Shown here: positions 18,121 through 26,388 of the stretch, in pieces
How positions within the stretch are numbered: position 1 is the first letter of the stretch
Layout: every line of letters starts with the position of its first letter
Source of the DNA: Rhizobium bangladeshense
GTDB taxonomy: Bacteria; Pseudomonadota; Alphaproteobacteria; Rhizobiales; Rhizobiaceae
Length of the DNA: 64,000 bases
NCBI RefSeq assembly: GCF_001662075.1
Contig: NZ_LYPL01000007.1
Span: forward strand, 124,001-188,000
Direction: 5' to 3'
Translations under genes and position numbers: made by a program
The notes under the pieces: generated by a model
Told to the model about the DNA's origin: nothing
What the model saw: only the letters and a program-made list of their open reading frames with translations
The model's database searches: none

Positions 18121-18136
18121 TGATCTATATAGATCA
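18121..18136. promoter_or_regulatory. Perfect 16-bp palindrome between tesB and the UbiH-family gene
   Basis: TGATCTATATAGATCA is self-complementary and contains the rhizobial -10 hexamer CTATAT on both strands. It lies 38 bp from the tesB start and 32 bp from the start of the divergent gene. It could be an operator or overlapping -10 elements of divergent promoters. Confidence 0.45.
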
Positions 18137-18167
18137 CATCTGAGGCACAAGGTACGGGAGCGGCGTG

Positions 18168-19382
18168 ATGCTTGATATGCTGGTTGTGGGCGGGGGCTAT
18201 GTCGGCCTTTCCGCTGCCGTTGCGGTCAAGCAGGCAGCCCCGCATCTGAAAGTCTCGGTGGTCGAGGCCGCACCCGAGCATGCGTGGAAAGGCGACGGGC
18301 GCGCTTCCGCCGTCATCGCCGCCGCGGTGAAGATGCTCGAAATCTTCGGCATCTGGAACGAGATCGAGCCGGAAGCTCAGCCGATCACCAAGATGATCGT
18401 CACCGATTCGAGAACCTCCGACCCGGTGCGCCCGGTTTTCCTGACATTCGACGGCGAAGTGGCCGAAGGCCGGCCGTTCGCACACATGGTCCCGAACGTC
18501 GCCATGGTCGCAGCTCTGCGCGGCGCTTGCGAACGGCTCGGCATCGACATCCGCCACGGACTCGGCGCGACGGAGCTCAAGACTGAGGACAGCCATGCCA
18601 CCGTCATGCTTTCGGACGGCAGCATGCTGGAAACCCGTCTGGTCGTTGCCTGCGACGGCGTGCGCTCGAAGCTGCGCGACCTCGCCGGCATCAGGACCGT
18701 CACCTGGGACTACGGCCAGTCCGGCATCGTCGCGACCGTCGAACATGAGCGGCCGCATGAGGGCTGCGCCGAGGAGCATTTCCTGCCGGCCGGCCCCTTC
18801 GCCATCCTGCCGCTCAGGAACAACCGCTCCTCGCTGGTCTGGACCGAGCGCACGCATGATGCCGACCGGCTGGTCGCCGCCGACGAGCTGGTCTTCGAAG
18901 AAGAGCTGGAACGCCGTTTCGGCCACAAGCTCGGGGCGCTGAAGGTAATCGGCGACAAGCGCGCCTTTCCACTCGGCCTGACGCTTGCCCGCGCCTTCGT
19001 CGCCCCGCGTTTCGCACTCGCCGGCGACGCCGCCCACGGCATCCATCCGATTTCAGGACAAGGTTTGAACCTCGGCTTCAAGGATGTGGCGGCGCTGGCC
19101 GAAACCGTCGTGGAAGCCGATCGTCTCGGCCTCGATATCGGTTCGATCAACATTCTCGAGCGCTACCAAACCTGGCGGCGCTTCGACACTTTCCGCATGG
19201 GTGTGACGACCGACGTGCTGAACCGGCTCTTCTCCAACGACGCAATGCCGATCCGCGTCGCCCGCGATGTCGGTCTCGGCATTGTCGACCGGCTGCCGCG
19301 CCTCAAATCCTTCTTCATCGGCCAGGCGGCCGGAACGACGGCGAAGAACAACCCCCGCCTGCTGGCCGGCCAGACGATTTAA
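18168..19382 (+). CDS. FAD-dependent UbiH/COQ6-family hydroxylase (ubiquinone biosynthesis)
   Basis: Flavoprotein monooxygenase of the UbiH/UbiF/VisC/COQ6 family, 404 residues. Visible are the Rossmann GxGxxG (LVVGGGYVGLSAAVAVK), the DG motif (VVACDGVRSKLRDLAG) and the FAD-ribityl GD motif (FALAGDAAHGIHPISGQGLNLGFKD). In alphaproteobacteria one to three such enzymes share the three ring hydroxylations of ubiquinone; which position this one modifies is not decidable here. The start is ATG 18168 with GGGAG upstream; a GTG directly before it is possible. Its TAA stop is the first triplet of a RIME-like repeat. Confidence 0.88.
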   Translation: MLDMLVVGGGYVGLSAAVAVKQAAPHLKVSVVEAAPEHAWKGDGRASAVIAAAVKMLEIFGIWNEIEPEAQPITKMIVTDSRTSDPVRPVFLTFDGEVAEGRPFAHMVPNVAMVAALRGACERLGIDIRHGLGATELKTEDSHATVMLSDGSMLETRLVVACDGVRSKLRDLAGIRTVTWDYGQSGIVATVEHERPHEGCAEEHFLPAGPFAILPLRNNRSSLVWTERTHDADRLVAADELVFEEELERRFGHKLGALKVIGDKRAFPLGLTLARAFVAPRFALAGDAAHGIHPISGQGLNLGFKDVAALAETVVEADRLGLDIGSINILERYQTWRRFDTFRMGVTTDVLNRLFSNDAMPIRVARDVGLGIVDRLPRLKSFFIGQAAGTTAKNNPRLLAGQTI

Positions 19383-19484
19383 AGCGCGTCGCGTCAAATA
19401 TGATTCATGCGACGCGCTTAGCCCCTTGTTTTGATGCATGTCGTTATCCCGGAACCGCTGCACACTTCCGGGCGACATGCATTA
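19380..19484 (+). repeat. RIME-like intergenic palindromic element (copy 2)
   Basis: A 105-bp element: palindrome 1 (TAAAGCGCGTCGC ... GCGACGCGCTTA), spacer GCCCCTTGTTTTGAT, palindrome 2 (GCATGTCG ... CGACATGC) with the core GGAACCGCTGCACACTTCC. It closely resembles the Rhizobium intergenic mosaic element class. A near-identical copy in reverse orientation lies at 39745-39850. It begins at the TAA stop codon of the upstream gene. Confidence 0.88.
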
Positions 19485-19503
19485 GAGACAATGATGAAAA
19501 GCC

Positions 19504-19692
19504 CTATTCGTCGAGGCGCCGCGCCTCGGACACCAGCATGATCGGGATGCCGTCGCGGATCGGATAGGCAAGGCGCGCCTTTTCCGAAACGAGCTCATTA
19601 TGCTCGCGGTCATAGGAAAGCCGGCCCTTGGAGAGCGGGCAGACCAGGAGCTCCAACAGTTTCGGATCGACGCGGCTCAGTTTTTCGTCCAT
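19504..19692 (-). CDS. Trm112-like small zinc-ribbon family protein (UPF0434/YcaR)
   Basis: 62-residue protein with the Trm112/YcaR signature [20 protein letters not shown] and [16 protein letters not shown]. Bacterial members have a zinc-ribbon-like fold and act as partners or stabilisers of other proteins; only one Cys (LVCPL) is left here, so zinc binding is doubtful. The ATG at 19692 follows the LON-domain gene by 9 nt on the same strand, so the two are co-transcribed. Confidence 0.9.
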   Translation of the reverse strand: MDEKLSRVDPKLLELLVCPLSKGRLSYDREHNELVSEKARLAYPIRDGIPIMLVSEARRLDE

Positions 19693-19701
19693 GGCCGAAG
19701 T

Positions 19702-20373
19702 TTACTGCAGAACCGTGTCGGAGTCACCGAAGACCCGCGCCAACACGATTTCGGTAATGGCGATCAGCGTCTCGGCTCGCGTCTTCAAATCGGGCGCCTC
19801 CAAGAGAGCCTGTTTTTCGGCCGGTCCGAACGGCGACATCATGGCGAGCGAATTGACCAGCGTCAGATTGCTCGCCCTCTCGACGCTCTCCCAGTCGGCT
19901 TCCAGCTTGTTGGCATCGAGATAGGCTTTGAAGGCGGTGAGCAGAGCTGTGCGATCGACCGCCTCCTCCTCGTTCTCCGCCGAGAGGTCGGCGATGAAGG
20001 GCGCGATCCGGAAGGTGCGGAAGGGATCGCTGGTCCCCTTCTCCTCCAGCAGCCGGAAGCGGCAGACGCCGGTCAGCGACACAATATAGCGCCCGTCGCC
20101 GGTCTCGGCGAAGGAGGTGATTCGCCCGAGGCAGCCGACGGTGGCGAGGCTGGGTTCGTGCCCCTTGTCCTCATGTTCGCCGAGCGCCGGCTGCACCATG
20201 CCGATCAGCCGGTTTCCGGCAAGCGCTGCATCCAGCATCGCCAGATAGCGCGGCTCGAAGATGTTGAGGGGAAGCTGTCCGGCCGGCAAGAGGAGGGCCC
20301 CGGGCAACGGGAAGACGGCGATGGCATCGGGCAGATCGCCCGGCTTCAGGTATCTGGCATTACCGACTTGCAT
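19702..20373 (-). CDS. LON N-terminal substrate-binding domain protein
   Basis: 223-residue stand-alone LON N-domain (PUA-like) without the AAA+ or protease parts. Motifs: AIAVFPLPGALLLPAGQLPLNIFEPRYLAMLDAALAGNRLIGMV, GCLGRITSFAETGDGRYIVSLTGVCRFRLLEE. Such proteins are common in alphaproteobacteria and their function is poorly defined. The start at 20373 (MQVGNARYLK) is preferred; an ATG five codons upstream is possible. It lies between the CnoX-like thioredoxin and the Trm112-like gene. A perfect 16-bp palindrome (20396-20411) sits just upstream. Confidence 0.88.
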   Translation of the reverse strand: MQVGNARYLKPGDLPDAIAVFPLPGALLLPAGQLPLNIFEPRYLAMLDAALAGNRLIGMVQPALGEHEDKGHEPSLATVGCLGRITSFAETGDGRYIVSLTGVCRFRLLEEKGTSDPFRTFRIAPFIADLSAENEEEAVDRTALLTAFKAYLDANKLEADWESVERASNLTLVNSLAMMSPFGPAEKQALLEAPDLKTRAETLIAITEIVLARVFGDSDTVLQ

Positions 20374-20464
20374 GAAACCGTCCCGCATTCTTGTAAACGG
20401 GCATGCCCGTTCTGACGAGAATGTGGTGCCCCCGCCCGAAAACGCAAGGGCCGATATTCTAATC

Positions 20465-21436
20465 TTAGGAGAACAGCATCGCCGAAAGCTTGCGGCGGGC
20501 GGCAACCGTCGCCGGATCCTTGAAACCCCAGACCTCGAAGAACTGCAATAGCTGGCGGCGCGCGCCATCATCCTCGAAGCTGCGGTCCTTGCGCATGATC
20601 TGAAGCAGATGTTCGGCCGCCTCGTGGCGCCGGCCTTCGACATTGAGGATCTTGGCGAGCTTCAGCCGCGCTTCGTGATTGTCTGGATTGGCAGCCAGAT
20701 CACGCTCGAGCGCTACGGGATCGCCGAGCTTGCGCGCCTCCTCGATGTGGTCGAGCTTCTTCAAGACCGCCTGGATGCCGGCATCTCTAGCGAGCTCCTC
20801 CGGCAGATCGGTCAGTGTTTCGCGCGCCCGCTCATGCTGGTTTGCGGCGATCATGCACTCGGCCATTCCGGCAAGCGCCTTGGCATTCTGGGGATCGGCC
20901 TGCATGACGGCGCCGTAAAGCTGCGCGGCCTCGTTGAGGTTGCCGGCGGCAAGCAGCTCCGCCGCTTCCGTCAGGACAGCCTCGATTTCGGCCGCCTCAT
21001 CGGCGCCGGCCGGTCCGGCGATCCGGTCGATGAACTGGGTGATCTGGCTTTCCGGCACCGCACCCATGAAACCGTCGGCCGGGCGGCCGTTGACGAAGGC
21101 GATGACGGCGGGGATAGACTGGATGCCGAGCTGGCCGGCAATCGAGGGATGGTCGTCAATGTTCATCTTGACCAGCCTGACGCGGCCCTTGGCCTCGTTG
21201 ACAACCTTCTCCAAGACCGGTGTCAGTTGCTTGCACGGACCGCACCAAGGCGCCCAGAAATCGACCAGCACCGGCTGTTTGCGCGATTCCTCGATGACGT
21301 CCTTGCCGAAATTCGCCGTCGTCGTGTCAGTGATATAGCTGCCGGCCGCCGCCGGCGCGGGCTGAGCGCCGAAGCTTGCCGTTGCCGACATCTGATTTCC
21401 GAAGGAACCGTTATAGGGGTTGTTGCTGCCGCTCAT
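20465..21436 (-). CDS. Thioredoxin-TPR fusion, CnoX (YbbN)-like
   Basis: 323-residue protein: low-complexity N-terminus (~1-45), thioredoxin domain with intact WCGPC (DFWAPWCGPCKQLTPVLEKV) and cis-proline segment IQSIPAVIAF, then a C-terminal TPR-like region (from ~150) with alanine-rich helices. E. coli CnoX is a chaperedoxin guarding GroEL/DnaK clients against oxidation; it has lost the catalytic pair, whereas both cysteines are present here, as in Caulobacter-type members. The ATG at 21436 has a GGGAG ribosome-binding site. It heads a likely operon with the LON-domain and Trm112-like genes. Confidence 0.9.
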   Translation of the reverse strand: MSGSNNPYNGSFGNQMSATASFGAQPAPAAAGSYITDTTTANFGKDVIEESRKQPVLVDFWAPWCGPCKQLTPVLEKVVNEAKGRVRLVKMNIDDHPSIAGQLGIQSIPAVIAFVNGRPADGFMGAVPESQITQFIDRIAGPAGADEAAEIEAVLTEAAELLAAGNLNEAAQLYGAVMQADPQNAKALAGMAECMIAANQHERARETLTDLPEELARDAGIQAVLKKLDHIEEARKLGDPVALERDLAANPDNHEARLKLAKILNVEGRRHEAAEHLLQIMRKDRSFEDDGARRQLLQFFEVWGFKDPATVAARRKLSAMLFS

Positions 21437-21492
21437 AGGTATCTCCCGCCGCGCCGATCCTGCCGGCATCATTGTAGCGCTAAAATCGTATG

Positions 21493-22002
21493 TCAGGACG
21501 TCACTTTCAAGACAAGCGGCTTATGGCCTGTCGCCTCCATGAAACGGACGAGGTCGCCGCTTGCAATCGATGTGGTCGCATCGTTGGCGAGCGGATGGCA
21601 GTTGACGACCTCTTCAGCCATCAGATCGGCATCGAGCACGAAGGTGACATTTCCTGCCGTATCGTTGATCGCACCGAAGGCGGTGACCGCGCCGGGAATG
21701 ACGCCGAGATACTCCATGAGCTTCTCGGCCCTGCCGAAGGAGACCCGGCCGGAGCCGCCGATGATGGTATGCACCTGCTTGAGGTCGACCTCGGCATTCT
21801 CCTCCACGGTCAGGAGAAAATACCTGTCCTTCTTGTCCTTGATGAAAAGATTCTTGGTGTGGCCGCCGGGAATCTCGTCGCGCAGCGCAACCGATTCGGC
21901 CACGGTGAAAACAGGCGCGTGATCGACCGTCTTATGGGCGATGCCGAGCCCGTCGAGGAAGGTAAACAGATCGTCTTTCGTCTTGGGCATGTTTTCGGGC
22001 AT
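21493..22002 (-). CDS. Prolyl-tRNA editing protein ProX (YbaK/ProX deacylase family)
   Basis: Free-standing INS-like editing domain of 169 residues that hydrolyses mischarged Ala-tRNA(Pro) and related species. Visible motifs: HAPVFTVAESVALRDEIPGGHTKNLFIKDKKDRYFLL with the conserved Lys, GSGRVSFGRAEKLMEYLGVIPGAVTAFGAIND, and VNCHPLANDATTSI. The start is taken at 22002 (MPENMPKTKDD); 21990 is an in-frame alternative and no strong ribosome-binding site decides. It precedes the CnoX-like gene on the same strand by 56 nt. Confidence 0.88.
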   Translation of the reverse strand: MPENMPKTKDDLFTFLDGLGIAHKTVDHAPVFTVAESVALRDEIPGGHTKNLFIKDKKDRYFLLTVEENAEVDLKQVHTIIGGSGRVSFGRAEKLMEYLGVIPGAVTAFGAINDTAGNVTFVLDADLMAEEVVNCHPLANDATTSIASGDLVRFMEATGHKPLVLKVTS

Positions 22003-22254
22003 CGGGCAATCCGTTGATGGCGAGGAAAAGCGAGGCGTCCTGATTAAGTCCGTGCACATCATTTGGCAATCTTCGCCACCGACGCCCTGCCCCACATTTG
22101 CGGCCTTTCCGCCGACCTCATGCGACCGCACCAATTTTTCTTCGTCTCTTCGTCATTTCCCTGTTGCATTTGAAAATCCGTTAGGCCATATAGCGCCCGT
22201 CGCCACGAGGCGGCGCCCACGGTCCAACGACTACCCCGGACCGGTGCGGATTGA

Positions 22255-22329
22255 GCGGGTGTAGCTCAGGGGTAGAGCACAACCTTGCCAAGGTTGGGGT
22301 CGAGGGTTCGAATCCCTTCGCCCGCTCCA
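22255..22329 (+). tRNA. tRNA-Gly (anticodon GCC)
   Basis: A 75-nt cloverleaf with acceptor stem GCGGGTG/CGCCCGC, D-arm with GCTCAGGGGTAGAGC, anticodon stem-loop CAACC-TTGCCAA-GGTTG (anticodon GCC), T-arm GAGGGTTCGAATCCCTTC and encoded CCA. Paired stems are complete. No direct duplication of its 3' end was noticed downstream, so there is no sign of an integrated island. Confidence 0.98.
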
Positions 22330-22501
22330 GTTTTCCCAACTTCATACCGAAGACACAGTAACAAACTGTCCTTGTGACATGGATGACAACCTCGTTTCGA
22401 ACGGGTCTTACGCCGAACGCTTGTCGCTGCCTGCTCTCCGCATAGTGGCGTCAGTAACCTGATAGCGATGTCCTTTCCGTTCGTGAGATCGGCTATTCGG
22501 C

Positions 22502-23938
22502 CTAACGCATCAAGCTCCAGAAGCCATGCTTCTTTCCATGCTGACGGATCAGTTCGTTGACGTAAGCGTCGTGGGGTTGGGTCTTGCCGAAATCGTCGAT
22601 ATGAGGCGCAAGCGACGCGCATTCCGCTAGATGACGCGCGGCATGCCTGTAACGGCTGGATCGGCCGTAATCGAGGGCGAAACCGATCATCGACCGCAGC
22701 ACGATGGTTGCTGCGAGCGGGTGTTTCTCCTGCAGCATTTCGGCGACCGGAGTCATCAGTTCATGGAGGTCGCCGTCCAGTTCCGCCTGGCGCCTGGAGA
22801 CGAGTTTGGCTGCCTCGGCAGCTGCGGGCCAGGAGAGGAAAAATGCCAGGGCTCGATGAACATCGGGAAAGCCGTGTGCGAAGGCGAAGGCTTTCGCCTC
22901 GGCCTCGATGTCGTCGAAGTCGGCGAGCTTTCGCAGGAAAGCGCGAAGGTGCTCCCCGTTCAGCGACTCCTCGAAGCATTGCCATCGATAGGCCTGCACT
23001 TCCTCCCCCCGTCCGAGCGCGTCGAGCGCTTCAGCGCGGGCGTCCTGCCATTCAAAAGGCATTTCGACCTGTCCCCGGTGATCGGCGCCTTCCAAAATCC
23101 TCAATGCTTCCTCGGCGCGTCCAGCCAAGAGCAAGCGGTCGGAAATCGCGGTCGCGACCATCGGCGCCCTCAAGGTCTCTTCCGGCTGCTGGGCGATAAA
23201 GGCATCGACATCATCCTGGGCATCGGCAATGTCCTGCAAAGCGATGCGTGCCGTCAGTCGCCGATGCTTGGCATGGATCTCGTCCTGGTAGATCGGTCCG
23301 CTGCCGCCCCAGCCGAGAATTTTCCGGTCGGCGTCGGCAGGCCTCTCCTCCGGTTCGTTCGACCATTGCACCAGCAGGTCCTTCAAACGTTCCAGGCCGT
23401 CCTTGCCCAGCGCCGGAACCATCTCGGCGATCAACGGGTCGTATTGGCCGTAGTCATTATCCTGCAGGGCAGTGAAGACCTTGTCGGCGAGGACATCGAT
23501 ACCGATACCCGCGGACCTGGCGATGACGGCGGCATCGGCGCACGCCTGGTGGAATGTCTCGATGAAGGCCGTGTCGCTGCTGTTGGATCGGTGGAATATC
23601 GAATCGGCAACGGCGAGGAATTGCCAGATGAGATCGAACGCTTCCTTCGGATCGTCGGCGGCCACGGCGGTGACGATCGCGGATCGTTGCGTTTCGAGGT
23701 CCGCATTGACGGTTTTTACCTTATGCCATTCGATGACGCTCTGCGCCCGTGCGATGCTGCCGAGGCGCTTGCGGATCTCACGCGCGACCTCGGTGCTGCC
23801 CTGATTGCCGGCCAGTTCCATGCGAAGCCGCCGTTTATGGGCGGCACTGCCGGTGCTGATTTCGATCAGCAGTTCGGCGAGACGTTGTGCACCGAGAGCT
23901 TCCAGGTTCTTCGCGTTGAGAGTCGTCTTTGCTGCCAT
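22502..23938 (-). CDS. Uncharacterised 478-residue protein (DUF6880-like)
   Basis: Not functionally recognised. The product is almost wholly alpha-helical in character with TPR-like features. The N-terminus (LNAKNLEALGAQRLAELLIEISTGSAAHKRRLRMELAG) resembles a family of uncharacterised rhizobial and actinobacterial proteins annotated as DUF6880. There is no signal peptide or membrane segment. Mid-protein segments ALRILEGADHRGQ and WQDARAEALDALGRGEEVQAYRWQCFEESL look like repeat helices. The ATG at 23938 begins MAAKTTLNAKN. It is a single gene, convergent with the tRNA-Gly gene. Confidence 0.8.
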   Translation of the reverse strand: MAAKTTLNAKNLEALGAQRLAELLIEISTGSAAHKRRLRMELAGNQGSTEVAREIRKRLGSIARAQSVIEWHKVKTVNADLETQRSAIVTAVAADDPKEAFDLIWQFLAVADSIFHRSNSSDTAFIETFHQACADAAVIARSAGIGIDVLADKVFTALQDNDYGQYDPLIAEMVPALGKDGLERLKDLLVQWSNEPEERPADADRKILGWGGSGPIYQDEIHAKHRRLTARIALQDIADAQDDVDAFIAQQPEETLRAPMVATAISDRLLLAGRAEEALRILEGADHRGQVEMPFEWQDARAEALDALGRGEEVQAYRWQCFEESLNGEHLRAFLRKLADFDDIEAEAKAFAFAHGFPDVHRALAFFLSWPAAAEAAKLVSRRQAELDGDLHELMTPVAEMLQEKHPLAATIVLRSMIGFALDYGRSSRYRHAARHLAECASLAPHIDDFGKTQPHDAYVNELIRQHGKKHGFWSLMR

Positions 23939-24177
23939 GGGTCACCGCTGTCGTTTCGCGCCGACCCTAACCCGGTATTCAAATCAGTCCAAGGTGCCGA
24001 GGGCGGAGGCGCAAGTATACCGCATCGCGAATTCGTATGACTTTATCGGCGGTTAGTCTCGCCGAATCATGGCCGTTAGCCAAAAAATAACGCTGCCTCG
24101 TAACGACTCCTAAAGCCCGCTTTGGCACTTTGTTGCCGATCGATATTTGCTTCCAAATTTTTCGGCTGGGGTTGGTT

Positions 24178-24420
24178 ATGAGTCACACTAAGGACGCCTG
24201 GGTCAGCCAGCGCGCTTATTCGCTGTGGGAATCGGAAGGCCGGCCGGAGGGGCGCGGGGAAAGCCATTGGGCGCAGGCGCTCAAGGAATTCGAGCAGATG
24301 GAGCTGACAAGGGCTTCGCCCGACGGAAACGACCTCATCGAGAAGCTGAAGGCAGCCGGGCGGCTGATGCGGGTTGCGCCCCCTGCCGAGAACGACCTGC
24401 AGCTGAAAGCGGCGCGTTAG
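24178..24420 (+). CDS. DUF2934 family small protein
   Basis: 80-residue soluble protein. The segment DAWVSQRAYSLWESEGRPEGRGESHWAQALKEFE matches the DUF2934 pattern (xxRAYxLWExxGRPxGRxxxHWxxA). This family is widespread in rhizobia; its function is unknown. The start is ATG 24178 (MSHTKDAW) with a weak GGGG upstream; the frame stays open 48 nt further. It is convergent with the ThuA-like gene. Confidence 0.85.
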   Translation: MSHTKDAWVSQRAYSLWESEGRPEGRGESHWAQALKEFEQMELTRASPDGNDLIEKLKAAGRLMRVAPPAENDLQLKAAR

Positions 24421-24524
24421 GCGATTGTCAATTCCCCGTGCGGCAAAATAGTCAGCGGCAATCCAGGCGCATGATCCGCCTTGCCGGCAGTCGTCTTGCG
24501 ACTTCGATGCAACTCTTCCCAAAT

Positions 24525-25169
24525 TTACCGGCGAGCTGCCCAGCTGAGGCCGCGCCGCAGGATCAGCGGCATGTAGGGATGGTCGAATTCGGCCGCGACA
24601 TGGCCGAGAGCGGAATAGAAGATGCGGCCGGCGCCGAAATGGCGCTTGAAGACGACCGGCATCACGACATTGCGGGCAGCCGGATCGTATGCGCCGGTGA
24701 AGGTGGTGGTCGCCAGGATTTCGACCGTGGGATCGTAATGCAGATAATACTGCTCCGAACGGTAGTCGAAGTCGGGAATGCCCTCCATGACTGGATCGTC
24801 CTGCCGCGTGACGGCGACCCGGAAGTCGATAATGTTGCCGGGATGGGCGACCCAGGTGACGCCGGAGACATAGCGGAAAGGCGCGCTATCCTTGAAGGAG
24901 GTGGCAAGCGCGCCGTGATGGCCGGCAAGCCCGAGTCCGCCGCGCACTGCTTCGACCAGGGCCGCGGCATGCGGCTTTTCCAGCGTTTCGCCGGTGATGA
25001 TCGGCACCAGCAGATCGGCTTTCGCGAGCGTCGGAGATCCGAAGATGCCGAGATCGCCGGTCACCTCGACCGCAAAGCCGTCCTCGCGCAAGAGATCGGC
25101 GACGATATGGGCGCATTGCTCCGGCTCATGGCCCTGCCAGCCGCCCCAGACGACCAATGCCTTCCTCAT
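24525..25169 (-). CDS. ThuA-like domain protein
   Basis: 214-residue glutamine-amidotransferase-like fold protein of the ThuA family (named from rhizobial trehalose utilisation; some members modify the C3 of sugars). Motifs: KALVVWGGWQGHEPEQCAHIVADLL at the N-terminus, GLGLAGHHGALATSFKD with the family's GxHG-type segment, and VMPVVFKRHFGAGRIFYSALGH at the C-terminus. No trehalose transport genes are nearby, so the substrate is unknown. Confidence 0.85.
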   Translation of the reverse strand: MRKALVVWGGWQGHEPEQCAHIVADLLREDGFAVEVTGDLGIFGSPTLAKADLLVPIITGETLEKPHAAALVEAVRGGLGLAGHHGALATSFKDSAPFRYVSGVTWVAHPGNIIDFRVAVTRQDDPVMEGIPDFDYRSEQYYLHYDPTVEILATTTFTGAYDPAARNVVMPVVFKRHFGAGRIFYSALGHVAAEFDHPYMPLILRRGLSWAARR

Positions 25170-25404
25170 TCACGCGCTCCCTGGCTGATTGCTGCGGACC
25201 GTTGCACATGAGCCCTTAAAACGGGCGGTTATGCAAATCACGCGAATAATTTACGAATCGCCGTCCGGCACAAATCGTACGGGGCGCGCCGGGCGGTTTG
25301 GCATTTGACCGATTGCCATTCACGCCTGTCGCAGTTCCTTCTTTTTATTGCCGTGTATCTCGTCTAGGTTTCTCCCGTCTTTTCAGAAACAACAAGGGTG
25401 GTGC

Positions 25405-26388
25405 ATGGCAGGTGAAACGGTTCTTGTGGTCGGCGGCGCCGGTTATATCGGCTCGCATACGTGCCTCGACCTGGCGAACAAGGGCTACAAGCCTGTCGTC
25501 TTCGATAATTTTTCCAACGGCCATCGCGAGTTCGTCAAATGGGGGCCGGCCGAGGAAGGCGATATTCGCGATCGCGCCCGGCTGGACGAGGTCCTAGCCA
25601 AGCACAAGCCGGCGGCAATTCTGCATTTCGCGGCGCTGATCGAGGTCGGCGAATCGGTCAAGGATCCGATTTCCTTCTATGAGAACAATGTGATCGGCAC
25701 CTTGACGCTGCTTTCGGCGGCGCAGGCCGCCGGCATCAACGCCTTCGTCTTCTCCTCCACCTGCGCCACCTACGGCCTGCCGCAGAGCGTGCCGCTCGAC
25801 GAGACGCACCGGCAGGTACCGATCAACCCTTATGGGCGGACGAAATATATCGTCGAACAGGCGCTTGCCGATTACGACCAGTATAAGAGCCTGCGCTCGG
25901 TGGTGCTGCGCTATTTCAATGCCGCCGGCGCCGATTTCGAAGGCCGGATCGGCGAATGGCATCAGCCGGAGACGCATGCGATCCCGCTGGCGATCGATGC
26001 CGCGCTCGGCCGCCGCCAGGGCTTCAAGGTGTTCGGCAGCGATTACGAGACGCGCGACGGCACCTGCGTGCGCGATTATATCCACGTGCTGGATCTTGCC
26101 GATGCGCATGTGCGTGCCGTCGAATATCTCTTGAAGGGCGGAAAGTCCGTGGCGCTCAACCTCGGCACCGGCACCGGCACGACCGTCAAGGAATTGCTCG
26201 GCGCGATCGAGGACGTGTCGAACCGGCCGTTCCCGGTCGAATATATCGGCCGTCGCGAGGGCGATTCGCATACGCTGGTCGCCAATAACGACAAGGCGCG
26301 CGACGTGCTCGGCTGGGTGCCGCAATATGATCTGTCCGAGATCATCCGCTCCGCCTGGAACTGGCATGCCAAAACCAACCAGCATTGA
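25405..26388 (+). CDS. galE: UDP-glucose 4-epimerase
   Basis: NAD-dependent short-chain dehydrogenase interconverting UDP-glucose and UDP-galactose, providing UDP-galactose for exopolysaccharide and LPS. The 327-residue protein has the GGAGYIG cofactor motif (10-16), the SSTCATYG segment, the catalytic pair Y143/K147 (NPYGRTKYIVE) and the C-terminal GTGTTVKELLGAIE. The ATG at 25405 begins MAGETVLVVGG; the frame is open further upstream without a better start. Its 3' end overlaps the next gene by 23 nt. In rhizobia the name exoB is also used. Confidence 0.93.
   Translation: MAGETVLVVGGAGYIGSHTCLDLANKGYKPVVFDNFSNGHREFVKWGPAEEGDIRDRARLDEVLAKHKPAAILHFAALIEVGESVKDPISFYENNVIGTLTLLSAAQAAGINAFVFSSTCATYGLPQSVPLDETHRQVPINPYGRTKYIVEQALADYDQYKSLRSVVLRYFNAAGADFEGRIGEWHQPETHAIPLAIDAALGRRQGFKVFGSDYETRDGTCVRDYIHVLDLADAHVRAVEYLLKGGKSVALNLGTGTGTTVKELLGAIEDVSNRPFPVEYIGRREGDSHTLVANNDKARDVLGWVPQYDLSEIIRSAWNWHAKTNQH

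Noticed and set aside
18084..19046. 321-codon upstream extension of the tesB frame
   Set aside because: It runs antisense through the UbiH-family gene; tesB homologues start at 18083, where a GGGAGG ribosome-binding site is present.
22330..22501. Possible integration scar downstream of tRNA-Gly
   Set aside because: No repeat of the tRNA 3' end and no integrase or phage-like gene were found nearby.
24123..24136. Sigma-54-like TGGCAC...TTGC before the DUF2934 gene
   Set aside because: Spacing between GG and GC is 9 bp instead of the required 10, so RNA polymerase-RpoN should not recognise it.
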